Under the pieces are notes generated by a model. The model was not told where the DNA came from. It saw only the letters and a list, made by a program, of their open reading frames with translations, and did not search any database. The position numbers and the translations under genes were made by a program. This document shows positions 6,456-15,077 of a stretch of 33,612 nucleotides of DNA, piece by piece (position 1 is the stretch's first letter; each line of letters starts with the position of its first letter). The stretch covers positions 1 through 33,612 of the forward strand of contig NZ_JAAONZ010000030.1 in NCBI RefSeq assembly GCF_011602365.1, given 5' to 3'. Source of the stretch: Pseudomaricurvus hydrocarbonicus (GTDB taxonomy: Bacteria; Pseudomonadota; Gammaproteobacteria; Pseudomonadales; Cellvibrionaceae).

Positions 6456-8639
6456 TTGGCTGAACGATCTTTTTTAAAAGAGGTGAAAAAGCTCAGGATG
6501 GGTGAGGGTGAAGTCTTTAGTGGCGAGGGTATTCTCGCGGTAACTAAAGCTTTGCTGGAGTCTGGTGTTTCCTATGTGGCTGGCTATCAGGGAGCCCCAA
6601 TTTCCCATTTGATGGATGTACTCTCTGATGCAAAAGAAGTGCTACAAGAGCATGGGATTTATTTTGAGAACAGTGCTAGTGAGGCAACTGCTGCAGCGAC
6701 TTTGGCGGCATCTGTTAATTACCCGATGCGTGGCGCAGTGACATTTAAAGCAACTGTAGGCACAAATGTTGCGTCCGATGCCTTGGCCAACCTGGCATCC
6801 GGTGGTGTTTTAGGCGGTGCTTTAATTATTGTTGGCGAAGATTACGGTGAGGGCTCCTCAATCATGCAGGAGCGAAGTCTTGCTTTTGCCATGAAGTCTC
6901 AAATTTGGTTGCTCGACCCACGCCCAAATCTTCCTTGTATGGTTAAAGCCGTGAAGCAAGCATTTGAATTGTCTGAAGCAAGTAACACGCCTGTAATGTT
7001 GCAAATGCGAATACGTACATGTCATCTACATGGACAGTTTACTGCATCCGATAACCGAACCGCGGATTTTAAAACTGGAGATGCAGTTGATAACCCGGTG
7101 CGCGATCTTGATCGGATTGTACTGCCGCCAGCGAGTTTTCAGCATGAACAGGAGAAGGTGCAGAAACGTTGGCCCGCGGCGGTAGAGTTTATTAAGTCGC
7201 ACTCTCTGAATGAATTCTTTTCTGAAAATTTGGCCGATATCGGGATTATTGTTCAGGGTGGAGTTTACAATACTTTGTTACGTGTTTTGAAGAATCTTGG
7301 TTTAGCCGATGTTTTTGGTGAGAGTCAGATTCCCATCTACGTGATGAATGTGGCTTACCCGGTTATTGATGATGAGGTTGAACGTTTTTGTCAAGGTAAA
7401 TCTGCAGTGCTCATGGTGGAGGAGGGGCAGCCAAACTTTACTGAACAAAATATCTCCATGATTTTGCGCCAGAAAAATCTAACAGCAAGACTGCATGGCA
7501 AAGATATTTTGCCACTGGCAGGAGAATATAATTCGGAAAGATTATTTGAAGGTGTATCTGATTTTTTGCAGCGATATGGCTGTCTGGAAAAAGCGGAAAA
7601 GTCTATTCCAGTTGCGGATTTGATACCTGTTACTGCAGTATCCGAGACTGAGTCAGCCGCTGTGGTTCAGTATGAGCCATCACTGGCGGACTCCGTTCAT
7701 CAACGGCCGCCAGGTTTCTGCACTGGATGTCCTGAACGCCCAATTTTTACGGCCATGAAACTAGTTGAACGTGAGCTGGGATCACACCATGTTAGTGCAG
7801 ATATTGGTTGCCATTTATTTTCAATTCTGCCTCCGTTTAATCTTGGTAACACCACCATGGGTTATGGGCTTGGCGCGGCTGGCGCGGCGGCAATGGTAGG
7901 TTCTGAAAAGAAACGCGCAATCGCTGTGATGGGCGACGGTGGTTTCTGGCATAACGGTCTTACATCTGGTATTGCCAATGCAGTTTTTAACAAAAGTGAC
8001 AACTTGACCATTATTGTTGATAACAGTTACTCGGCAGCTACAGGTGGGCAGGATTTATTGTCGTCCACGGCAAAAAATGACTCACGCAGTACCGGCCATG
8101 AAATTTCTACGGCTGTAAAGTCTGTTGGAGTTAAGTGGGTTCGAACTGTGACTCATACCTATGATCTGAAATCCATGATTCGCGAAATTCGTGAGGCACT
8201 GACTACTGGGTTTAAAGGCCCCAAAGTTTTGATTGCTCAGAGCGAGTGTATGCTGAACAAGCAACGTCGCTTAAAGCGCGAAAGCCGTAGTGCTCTGGAC
8301 GAAGGCAAGCGTGTGGTACGTGAACGCTTTGGCGTCGATGCGGATACATGTACCGGTGATCACTCTTGTATCCGTTTGTCCGGATGTCCGTCTTTGTCCA
8401 TAAAAGCCAATCCCGACCCTCTCAGGCAAGACCCTGTCGCAACTGTGATTGAAAGTTGTGTTGGCTGTGGTTTGTGCGGCGAGGTTTCCCATGCTGCTGT
8501 GCTCTGTCCGTCTTTTTATCGAGTAAATGTGGTAAGTAACCCTCGTTGGTTAGAGCGTTACTTGTTTCGGATGAGCGTCAAAATTATTAGTTTGCTGCAA
8601 CGTGTGGCTGATCGCCGTCGCAGTCGTTTGACTTTCTAA
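6456..8639 (+). CDS. Indolepyruvate/aryl 2-oxoacid:ferredoxin oxidoreductase, alpha subunit-like
   Basis: This encodes about 727 aa. TTG 6456 gives MAERSFLKEV, which fits the family N-terminus as I remember it; earlier TTG codons at 6399 and 6417 add non-family residues. The family oxidatively decarboxylates 2-oxoacids to acyl-CoA using thiamine diphosphate and passes electrons to ferredoxin. The N-terminal pyrimidine-type domain contains GYQGAPISHLMDV and SEATAAATLAAS. The diphosphate-binding motif is GDGGFWHNGL... with IVDN at about residues 490-520. The C-terminus carries cysteine-rich cluster sites, CIRLSGCP and CVGCGLC...CP (from about residue 668). Partner gene: the next one, 14 bases on. 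An operon of oxygenases suggests an aromatic 2-oxoacid substrate; 2-aminophenylglyoxylate (isatinate) is proposed, indolepyruvate is the annotation default. Confidence 0.88.
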   Translation: MAERSFLKEVKKLRMGEGEVFSGEGILAVTKALLESGVSYVAGYQGAPISHLMDVLSDAKEVLQEHGIYFENSASEATAAATLAASVNYPMRGAVTFKATVGTNVASDALANLASGGVLGGALIIVGEDYGEGSSIMQERSLAFAMKSQIWLLDPRPNLPCMVKAVKQAFELSEASNTPVMLQMRIRTCHLHGQFTASDNRTADFKTGDAVDNPVRDLDRIVLPPASFQHEQEKVQKRWPAAVEFIKSHSLNEFFSENLADIGIIVQGGVYNTLLRVLKNLGLADVFGESQIPIYVMNVAYPVIDDEVERFCQGKSAVLMVEEGQPNFTEQNISMILRQKNLTARLHGKDILPLAGEYNSERLFEGVSDFLQRYGCLEKAEKSIPVADLIPVTAVSETESAAVVQYEPSLADSVHQRPPGFCTGCPERPIFTAMKLVERELGSHHVSADIGCHLFSILPPFNLGNTTMGYGLGAAGAAAMVGSEKKRAIAVMGDGGFWHNGLTSGIANAVFNKSDNLTIIVDNSYSAATGGQDLLSSTAKNDSRSTGHEISTAVKSVGVKWVRTVTHTYDLKSMIREIREALTTGFKGPKVLIAQSECMLNKQRRLKRESRSALDEGKRVVRERFGVDADTCTGDHSCIRLSGCPSLSIKANPDPLRQDPVATVIESCVGCGLCGEVSHAAVLCPSFYRVNVVSNPRWLERYLFRMSVKIISLLQRVADRRRSRLTF

Positions 8640-8653
8640 ATATGAGGTCATTT

Positions 8654-10165
8654 ATGATATCTGAACCAATTAAAATTGCTGTGTTCGCGATGGGTGGTGA
8701 GGGCGGTGGAGTGCTCGCAGACTGGATCGTGAGTTTAGCAGAAAAGAACGGATTTTACGGACAGAATACGTCCGTACCCGGTGTCGCTCAGCGTACAGGC
8801 GCAACTATTTACTATGTCGAGATATTTCCAATTCCGGTAGATTTACCAGGAAAGCTCCCGGTGCTTGGTTTGATGCCAACGCCCGGTGATGTTGATGTTG
8901 TTTTAGCATCAGAATTGATGGAAGCAGGACGCGCTGTACAGCGTGGATTGGTTACTGACGATAGGACCAGTCTTATCTCGTCCAGTAGCCGGGTTTATTC
9001 CATCAGTGAAAAATCGTCTATGGCCGATGGACGCGTTGATAGTGAATCCATTCTACTTCACGCCGAAAAATCCGCGCATAAATTTGTTTGTTTTGACATG
9101 GCAGATGTGGCACAAAAGTCTGGAAGTGTTATTAGTGCGGTACTGTTCGGTGCACTGTGTGGTTCCGGTGATTTACCTTTTAATCGAAGTCAGTTTGAAG
9201 ACACAATTCGACGTGGTGGTGTGGGCGTTGAGCCTAGCTTACGAGCTTTTGAAAGTGGTTACAATGAAGCGCGCTCTGCTAAAAAAGAGACGCTCCAGGA
9301 AGACAGTTGGCAGCCACCAGACAGAGAGTCTGAAGACCCTGTTATCAACAGCCTGTTGCAACGCATTTACCAATTCCCAGTTCCGACGATTCATTTTATT
9401 GCCGAGGGCGTCCGCCGTCTGGTTGACTACCAGGACGCCAAATATGCTCATTTGTATCTTGATCGGCTAAAGGATATACAAACTTCATTTGGTGGTAATG
9501 ACAACTTATTGATTCAGGAAACGGCTCGTCATTTGGCCTTGTGGATGTCCTATGAAGACACCATTCGTGTCGCTGATTTGAAAACGCGAAGTAAACGTTT
9601 TGAACGCGTTCATAAAGAGGTGGGTGTGAGCCCACAGCAAGTTGTCTGGATCAATGAATATATGCATCCACGCATGCAGGAAATCTGTGAGACGTTACCC
9701 AAAGCATTTGGAAAATGGTTGTCTAGACCCCATTTTATCCATCGCTTGATAGCAAGGTTTACACAAAAAGGGCGCGTTGTACCCACTAATACTTTATTCG
9801 GCTATTTGCTTCTCTGCTCTTTGGCATTTATGAAACGTTGGCGTCGTGCGACGCTTAGGTATTCGATGGAGACGAAAAACATAGAAGCTTGGTTAATCAT
9901 GGTTAAGAAAGCTGCGGCGATAGATCCGGCGCTAGCAACGGAATTGGCAAAGTGTCAAAACCTAGTAAAGGGCTATGGTGATACTCATTCTCGAGGATTA
10001 AGCAGTTTTCGGAAAATATCGAGTCTGGTGGATCAATTGATGAAGTCGATTTCCCCAGGCCTTGTCGCCAAATTGCGTTTAGCAGCACTCGCCGATGATC
10101 AGGGGAATAAGTTAGACGATCTGATTAAAAAAACTCAAACGAGTTTAGGAGATTTCAGTGAATAA
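8654..10165 (+). CDS. Indolepyruvate oxidoreductase beta subunit-like protein with C-terminal DUF6537-type extension
   Basis: This encodes about 503 aa. ATG 8654 is chosen over ATG 8642 because gaggt at 8645-8649 is well placed for it. Residues 1 to about 200 form the gamma/beta domain of 2-oxoacid:ferredoxin oxidoreductases (VFAMGGEGGGVLADWIV, then SVPGVAQRTGATIYYVEIFP and DVDVVLASELMEAGRAVQRG). The long C-terminal half (about 230-503) resembles the DUF6537 extension seen in aerobic proteobacterial versions of these enzymes. The classic archaeal beta subunit is only about 200 aa. It forms the enzyme with the preceding alpha subunit. Its stop overlaps the next gene, which indicates tight co-translation. 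Confidence 0.88.
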   Translation: MISEPIKIAVFAMGGEGGGVLADWIVSLAEKNGFYGQNTSVPGVAQRTGATIYYVEIFPIPVDLPGKLPVLGLMPTPGDVDVVLASELMEAGRAVQRGLVTDDRTSLISSSSRVYSISEKSSMADGRVDSESILLHAEKSAHKFVCFDMADVAQKSGSVISAVLFGALCGSGDLPFNRSQFEDTIRRGGVGVEPSLRAFESGYNEARSAKKETLQEDSWQPPDRESEDPVINSLLQRIYQFPVPTIHFIAEGVRRLVDYQDAKYAHLYLDRLKDIQTSFGGNDNLLIQETARHLALWMSYEDTIRVADLKTRSKRFERVHKEVGVSPQQVVWINEYMHPRMQEICETLPKAFGKWLSRPHFIHRLIARFTQKGRVVPTNTLFGYLLLCSLAFMKRWRRATLRYSMETKNIEAWLIMVKKAAAIDPALATELAKCQNLVKGYGDTHSRGLSSFRKISSLVDQLMKSISPGLVAKLRLAALADDQGNKLDDLIKKTQTSLGDFSE

Positions 10166-10592
10166 TTGTTCTTTTCGTTTGCCACACCGTATTCGGTTTT
10201 CTGAATGTGATCCAGCAGGCATTGTTTTTTATCCCAAATATTTTGAGATGTTTAATAGTCTTCTGGAGGCTTGGATTGACTCGCTTTTAGACGGTGGTTT
10301 TGCAGCCTATATCCTTGATCATCGCTTTGGACTTCCCAGTGTTAAGTTGGACGTTGAGTTTTTGTTTGTCAGTCGCATGGGTGACGACGTCTTACTTGAT
10401 CTACAAGTGGTCAAGGTTGGTCGGAGCTCTCTGACGCTGGCGCTAAGTTGTATCGGCAACGACGACATAGTCCGCGTTCGCGCAACACAGATTGTCGTCG
10501 CCACGTCTTTAGAAACGCATCGTTCTATCCCCGTCCCTAAGGCCTTGCGAGATGCTCTTAATGTGAATGGTGTGTTTAGTGAAAAGGAGTAA
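10158..10592 (+). CDS. Hotdog-fold acyl-CoA thioesterase (4-hydroxybenzoyl-CoA thioesterase type)
   Basis: This is a 144-aa protein starting at GTG 10158, overlapping the previous stop by 8 bases. The motif ECDPAGIVFYPKYFEMFN (residues 16-33) is the 4HBT-type active-site segment, with D18 as the expected catalytic aspartate. Such enzymes hydrolyse aromatic acyl-CoA esters. Between the CoA-forming oxidoreductase and the ring-cleaving dioxygenase, it would release the free hydroxylated acid from the product of the next gene's enzyme: 5-hydroxyanthraniloyl-CoA in the proposed route, or gentisyl-CoA if the substrate is salicylyl-CoA. Confidence 0.88.
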   Translation: MNNCSFRLPHRIRFSECDPAGIVFYPKYFEMFNSLLEAWIDSLLDGGFAAYILDHRFGLPSVKLDVEFLFVSRMGDDVLLDLQVVKVGRSSLTLALSCIGNDDIVRVRATQIVVATSLETHRSIPVPKALRDALNVNGVFSEKE

Positions 10593-10595
10593 AAA

Positions 10596-12947
10596 ATGAA
10601 AATTGTATGTATCGGTGGCGGTCCGGCTGGTCTGTATTTCGCCATTCTCATGAAACTGCAGAATCCTGATAATCATATTGTTGTATTGGAGCGAAATAAG
10701 CCTTATGACACCTTTGGTTGGGGGGTTGTTTTTTCTGATGCTACCATGGAAAATTTGGCCGCTTCCGATCCAGTATCAGCCAGTGAGATAAAAACGCAGT
10801 TTACTCATTGGGATGATATTGATGTTCATTTCAAAAATGAAGTTGTCACAAGTAGTGGTCATGGTTTTATAGGTATCGGTCGAAAAAATCTTTTGAACCT
10901 GTTGCAAAAACGGTGTGAAGATTTAGGTGTTGAGCTTGTTTTTGAATGCAACGTTGATGATGATAATGTGGTTGTCACTACCTATCAGCCTGATTTGATT
11001 GTCGCTTGTAACGGAATCAATAGTCCCGTTCGCACCAAGTACGCTAAAACCTACCAGCCTGACATTGATGAGCGAAAATGTCGGTTTGTCTGGCTTGGTA
11101 CAAAAAAAGTTTTTGAATCGTTTTCATTTATTTTTGTTGAAACTGAATTTGGCTGGTTTCAGGCCCACGCTTATCAATTTGAAGATGGGCTTTCAACGTT
11201 TATTGTAGAGACACGGGAAGAGACTTGGCAGGCTGCTGGAATTGACAAGCTGTCGAAAGAAGAAGGGGTCGCTTATTGCGAGTCTCTCTTTGCTCCATGG
11301 TTAGACGGCGAACCGCTAATTTCTAATGCCGATCATTTGCGCGGCTCAGCTATCTGGATTCGATTCCCTAGAATTATTTGTGAAAACTGGGTGCATTGGC
11401 AGACCTATGGTAATCAAAACTCTAAACCTGTCCCGGTTGTCCTTATGGGCGATGCAGCTCACACCGCCCACTTTTCTATTGGTTCTGGGACCAAGTTGGC
11501 TTTGGAAGATGCCATCGAGCTAAGTCGGTCATTGGCTACAACATCTGGTGATCTGCAAGCGGGCCTACAGCATTACAGCAAAGTTCGATCCATCGAAGTT
11601 TTAAAAATACAAAATGCTGCACGCAATTCAACAGATTGGTTTGAAAATATTGCCCGTTATGCAGGGATGGAACCACAACAGTTTAATTATTCCCTGTTGA
11701 CAAGATCACAGCGTATTTCTCACGAAAATCTGCGGATCCGCGATGCCAAGTGGCTTAAGGGATTTGAGTTGTGGTTTGCGCAACATGATAATATCCCTGA
11801 ATCTCAAGTCGAGGCGGCCGTCATTCCTGCTCTGACGCCGTATAAGCTGGCAGAGCTGAGACTGGAAAACCGTATAGTGTTTTCGCCAACCCTGATTTAC
11901 AGCGCGCGTGATGGCAAGCCCAATGATACTCATTTGGTACACCTTGGCAGCCGTGCTATGGGTGGCGCTGGTCTGGTTTTCACCGAGATGACAGCAGTGT
12001 CGCCGGAAGCGAGAACTACGCCAGGTTGTACTGGCTTGTGGAATGACGAACAGCAGGCGGCGTGGAAACATATCGTGGACTTTGTTCACGAAAACAGCGT
12101 TTCCAAGATTGGAATTCAACTTGGCCATTGTGGGCGAAAAGGTTCAACTCAGGTGGGTTGGGAGAATCCAGAAAAGCCATTGAATGATGGTAACTGGCCG
12201 CTAATTTCAGCCAGCGAACTGCCTTACCTGCCTGGTGTATCAGCAACACCGACAGAAGCCACTGAAACTCAGCTTACCGAGATATGTAAACAATTTTCCA
12301 TTGCCGCAGCTCGTGCGATGGAGGCCGGGTTTGACTGGCTGGAGTTACAAGCTGGGCAGGGCTATCTGCTGTCGAGTTTTATTTCACCGCTCACTAATCA
12401 GCGTTCGGATAAATACGGTGGCAGCCTCGAAAACCGCCTGCGTTTTCCGCTTCAGGTGCTCACCAGTGTGCGTAAGGTTTGGCCCGCTAATCTGCCATTG
12501 TCAGTGCGTATTTCGAGTACTGATTGGGCCGAAGGTGGTATTGATGTTGATGATTCCATAGAGATCAGCAGGTATTTACAAAGCGCTGGGGCAGATATGA
12601 TCACAGTGTCATCTGGCGAAGTCGTGCCGACACAAAAACCGGTTTACGGACGCATGTATCAGACGCCGATGGCGGATCGGATTCGGAATGAAGTTGGCGT
12701 GCCGGTGATGGCTGTAGGCGCTATTACCTCGCTGGATCAGGTGGATAGTGTGATTGCATCGGGCCGAGCAGATCTTTGTGCTCTCGCACGACCACTACTC
12801 GCAAATCCCGCCTGGCTATTGCATCAAGTAGCTCATTATCCGGGTCAGTCAGCGACTTGGCCGCTGCCCTATCTGGCAGGAAAAGATCAGTTACTTCATC
12901 AGGTTGCACCAAACAAGATTCAAAAGATGGGAGGCAAAAATGGCTGA
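10596..12947 (+). CDS. Bifunctional aryl-CoA 5-monooxygenase/OYE-like fusion (salicylyl-CoA 5-hydroxylase or 2-aminobenzoyl-CoA monooxygenase/reductase type)
   Basis: This encodes 783 aa, the normal length of this fusion family. Residues 1 to about 385 are a class A FAD monooxygenase with GGGPAG (8-13) and GDAAHTAHFSIGSGTKLALEDA. Residues about 410-775 are an old-yellow-enzyme domain (QLGHCGRKGS, SDKYGGSLENRL). The known relatives hydroxylate salicylyl-CoA at C5, or hydroxylate and reduce 2-aminobenzoyl-CoA. In ordinary OYE proteins the substrate carbonyl is held by the paired residues of a HxxH/N motif before GYLL. Here that segment reads LQAGQGYLL, so Q585 and Q588 replace them, and the reductase half may be inactive or altered. 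That would leave an aromatic 5-hydroxy product, which suits the cupin dioxygenase encoded next. Confidence 0.9.
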   Translation: MKIVCIGGGPAGLYFAILMKLQNPDNHIVVLERNKPYDTFGWGVVFSDATMENLAASDPVSASEIKTQFTHWDDIDVHFKNEVVTSSGHGFIGIGRKNLLNLLQKRCEDLGVELVFECNVDDDNVVVTTYQPDLIVACNGINSPVRTKYAKTYQPDIDERKCRFVWLGTKKVFESFSFIFVETEFGWFQAHAYQFEDGLSTFIVETREETWQAAGIDKLSKEEGVAYCESLFAPWLDGEPLISNADHLRGSAIWIRFPRIICENWVHWQTYGNQNSKPVPVVLMGDAAHTAHFSIGSGTKLALEDAIELSRSLATTSGDLQAGLQHYSKVRSIEVLKIQNAARNSTDWFENIARYAGMEPQQFNYSLLTRSQRISHENLRIRDAKWLKGFELWFAQHDNIPESQVEAAVIPALTPYKLAELRLENRIVFSPTLIYSARDGKPNDTHLVHLGSRAMGGAGLVFTEMTAVSPEARTTPGCTGLWNDEQQAAWKHIVDFVHENSVSKIGIQLGHCGRKGSTQVGWENPEKPLNDGNWPLISASELPYLPGVSATPTEATETQLTEICKQFSIAAARAMEAGFDWLELQAGQGYLLSSFISPLTNQRSDKYGGSLENRLRFPLQVLTSVRKVWPANLPLSVRISSTDWAEGGIDVDDSIEISRYLQSAGADMITVSSGEVVPTQKPVYGRMYQTPMADRIRNEVGVPVMAVGAITSLDQVDSVIASGRADLCALARPLLANPAWLLHQVAHYPGQSATWPLPYLAGKDQLLHQVAPNKIQKMGGKNG

Positions 12948-14058
12948 TTCATATGACGGGTACAAAGAGAATACTGCAGGCAGAGCGAATGTCGAAGATA
13001 CACCAGAACTGGTTGCCTACTACAAAAAACTGGAAGAAATGAAGGTTGGCGCGCTCTGGACTGTTGCCAATAAGATTGAACCCTGGCAACCCGCACCTGA
13101 ATCGGTACCGGTGCTCTGGCGCTACGATGATCTGCGCGAGCATGTGCTGCAGTCGGTTACTTTAGTCTCGCCAGAGAAGGCTGGACGCCGGGTTATCTAC
13201 CTGGAAAACCCAGGTCGTAAAGATATTTCAGCGGCGGTTGGCTTGCTTTATTCGGGACTTCAGGTGATGAACCCCGGCGAACTGGCATCGTGTCATGCAC
13301 ATTCATCTTCCGCATTGCGTTTCATTATGGAGGGTCGTGGCGCCTATACAATTGTTGACGGCCATAAGATGACTCTCGGCGAGAATGATTTTGTTTTGAC
13401 GCCTAACGGTACTTGGCATGAGCACGGGGTTTCCGAAGAGGGTACGTCTTGTATCTGGCAGGACGGGCTCGATATTCCCATGATCAACGCACTGGATGCT
13501 GGTTTCTATCAGGTGCATCCAGATCTAAATCAAGCTGTGTCTTATCCTGTAGATGATTCTACGGTGATGTGGGGCACGCCTGGTTTAAAACCTCAGGCCA
13601 GCGCTTGGAGCAAACCCTACAGTCCATTGTTTAAATATCAATGGGAGCCAACCCGCGATGCTTTAAAGGCTTTAGCTGCTATATCCGATGGAAGTCCCTT
13701 CGATGATGTACTGATGAATTACATAAATCCGCTCACGGGAGGTCATGTTATGAGTACTATTGGCGCGAGCATGCAGTTATTGCGTCCAGGCTTCAATGGC
13801 AAAGCACACCGCCACACCGGTAGCTTTATGTATCAGGTGGCACAAGGCAGTGGATACAGCATTATTAACGGCCAGCGTTTCGACTGGAAAAAACGTGACA
13901 TATTTTGCGTTCCTGCCTGGTGCTGGCACGAGCATGTGAATACCAGTGACAGCGAGGACGCGTTTCTCTTTTCTTTCAGTGACTTACCTGTCATTGAAAA
14001 GCTTAACTTGTATCGTGAGGAAGCTCTGGCTGAAAACCAGGGAAAGCAATTGGCCTAA
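12940..14058 (+). CDS. Gentisate 1,2-dioxygenase-like bicupin ring-cleaving dioxygenase
   Basis: This encodes 372 aa. ATG 12940 has ribosome site gggaggc and overlaps the previous stop by 8 bases; an in-frame ATG at 12904 is less likely. The first cupin carries the iron-ligand set H119, H121 (SCHAHSS) and H160 (TWHEH), in the gentisate/salicylate dioxygenase pattern. A second cupin follows (AHRHTGSFMYQV, CWHEHV). Family enzymes insert O2 between the carboxyl-bearing carbon and its ortho-substituted neighbour. With gentisate the product is maleylpyruvate. With 5-hydroxyanthranilate it would be the amide analogue, maleamylpyruvate. Context favours the amino substrate, but sequence alone does not decide. 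Confidence 0.9.
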   Translation: MADSYDGYKENTAGRANVEDTPELVAYYKKLEEMKVGALWTVANKIEPWQPAPESVPVLWRYDDLREHVLQSVTLVSPEKAGRRVIYLENPGRKDISAAVGLLYSGLQVMNPGELASCHAHSSSALRFIMEGRGAYTIVDGHKMTLGENDFVLTPNGTWHEHGVSEEGTSCIWQDGLDIPMINALDAGFYQVHPDLNQAVSYPVDDSTVMWGTPGLKPQASAWSKPYSPLFKYQWEPTRDALKALAAISDGSPFDDVLMNYINPLTGGHVMSTIGASMQLLRPGFNGKAHRHTGSFMYQVAQGSGYSIINGQRFDWKKRDIFCVPAWCWHEHVNTSDSEDAFLFSFSDLPVIEKLNLYREEALAENQGKQLA

Positions 14059-14119
14059 TCTGCGACGTATCAGCCGTAGTAAAACTATTAATTATGACTT
14101 ATTGAATGGAGAAAACTTT

Positions 14120-15058
14120 ATGCGACTTGTAACTTATCGTGAAAATACGCTGGCAGCAGCGCGTCTTGGTGCAATTGTAGATGACCTGGTTGTAGACCTG
14201 GAAAAATTCGGTATCGAGGTTGGGATAGACCTGCCGTCAGATATGCTGGATTTTATTGATCTGGGCCCTAATGCGGTCGCGGTTACCAGCCAGCTGTTTA
14301 TAAAATATGAACAAAATTGGCCAGTTAATGTGGTTCTGCCGTTGTCTAATGTGACTCTGTTGGCCCCTATCCCGCGGCCGAAAAAGAATATCTTTGGTAT
14401 CGGTTTGAACTATGTTGAACACGTGGCTGAGTCCAGTAAGTCGCTAGATACGTCAGCTGCATTACCCACCGAACCAGTTATTTTCAGCAAACCACCAACC
14501 ACCGTTATAGGTCCAGGAGATGCAGTAGAACACAATGAAGCCATCACTCAGCAGCTGGATTGGGAAGTAGAGTTAGCGGCAATTATAGGAACGCGCGCAA
14601 AAGCCGTTTCTAAAGAAGATGCGCTTTCTTATGTATTTGGTTACAGCATCATGATCGACATGAGTGCTCGTGACTGTCGTCGTGCTGGCCAGTGGATCTA
14701 CTCCAAAGGACAGGACACTTTCGCGCCTTTTGGACCATGTATTGTCACGGCTGACGAGATATCGGATCCCCATGTGTTGAATCTCGGGCTGAAGGTTAAT
14801 GGCGTTAGTAAACAGGAATCCAACACTCAGCACATGCTCTTTAAAGTAGATACTTTGATCGCTGATATTTCCTCAGGTATGACGCTTGAACCGGGTGACA
14901 TTATTGCCACCGGCACACCGGAAGGTGTGGGTGCGGGTAGAAATCCTCAAGAGTGGCTGTGGCCGGGTGATGTGATCGAAGCTTATGTCGAAAGTATTGG
15001 AGAATTGAGGAATCCAGTGGTTGCGGTCGGCAAAGAGCCGCGTCGTGGTCGAGTTTAA
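14120..15058 (+). CDS. FAH-family hydrolase (fumarylpyruvate/maleylpyruvate hydrolase-like)
   Basis: This encodes 312 aa. ATG 14120 follows aatggagaaaa; a longer frame from 13946 overlaps the dioxygenase and is rejected. The FAH catalytic fold is intact. IFGIGLNYVEHVAE is at 91-104. Metal ligands E149 and E151 (LDWEVELA) and D180 (IMIDMSARD) are present, followed by KGQD (196-199) and GDIIATGTPEGVG. In gentisate-type pathways such enzymes split fumaryl- or maleylpyruvate to a C4 acid and pyruvate. No maleylpyruvate isomerase is encoded nearby, so direct cleavage of the cis compound is likely. In the proposed route the products are maleamate and pyruvate. Confidence 0.9.
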   Translation: MRLVTYRENTLAAARLGAIVDDLVVDLEKFGIEVGIDLPSDMLDFIDLGPNAVAVTSQLFIKYEQNWPVNVVLPLSNVTLLAPIPRPKKNIFGIGLNYVEHVAESSKSLDTSAALPTEPVIFSKPPTTVIGPGDAVEHNEAITQQLDWEVELAAIIGTRAKAVSKEDALSYVFGYSIMIDMSARDCRRAGQWIYSKGQDTFAPFGPCIVTADEISDPHVLNLGLKVNGVSKQESNTQHMLFKVDTLIADISSGMTLEPGDIIATGTPEGVGAGRNPQEWLWPGDVIEAYVESIGELRNPVVAVGKEPRRGRV

Positions 15059-15077
15059 GTCGGTTGGAAGTAACTCT

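Noticed and set aside
10596-14058. Simple salicylate degradation operon (salicylyl-CoA 5-hydroxylase plus gentisate dioxygenase)
   Set aside because: It is kept only as the alternative. No salicylate-CoA ligase or maleylpyruvate isomerase is present, while an isatin-hydrolase-like gene, an aryl 2-oxoacid oxidoreductase, a C-N hydrolase and a maleate isomerase are, and the salicylate model does not explain these.
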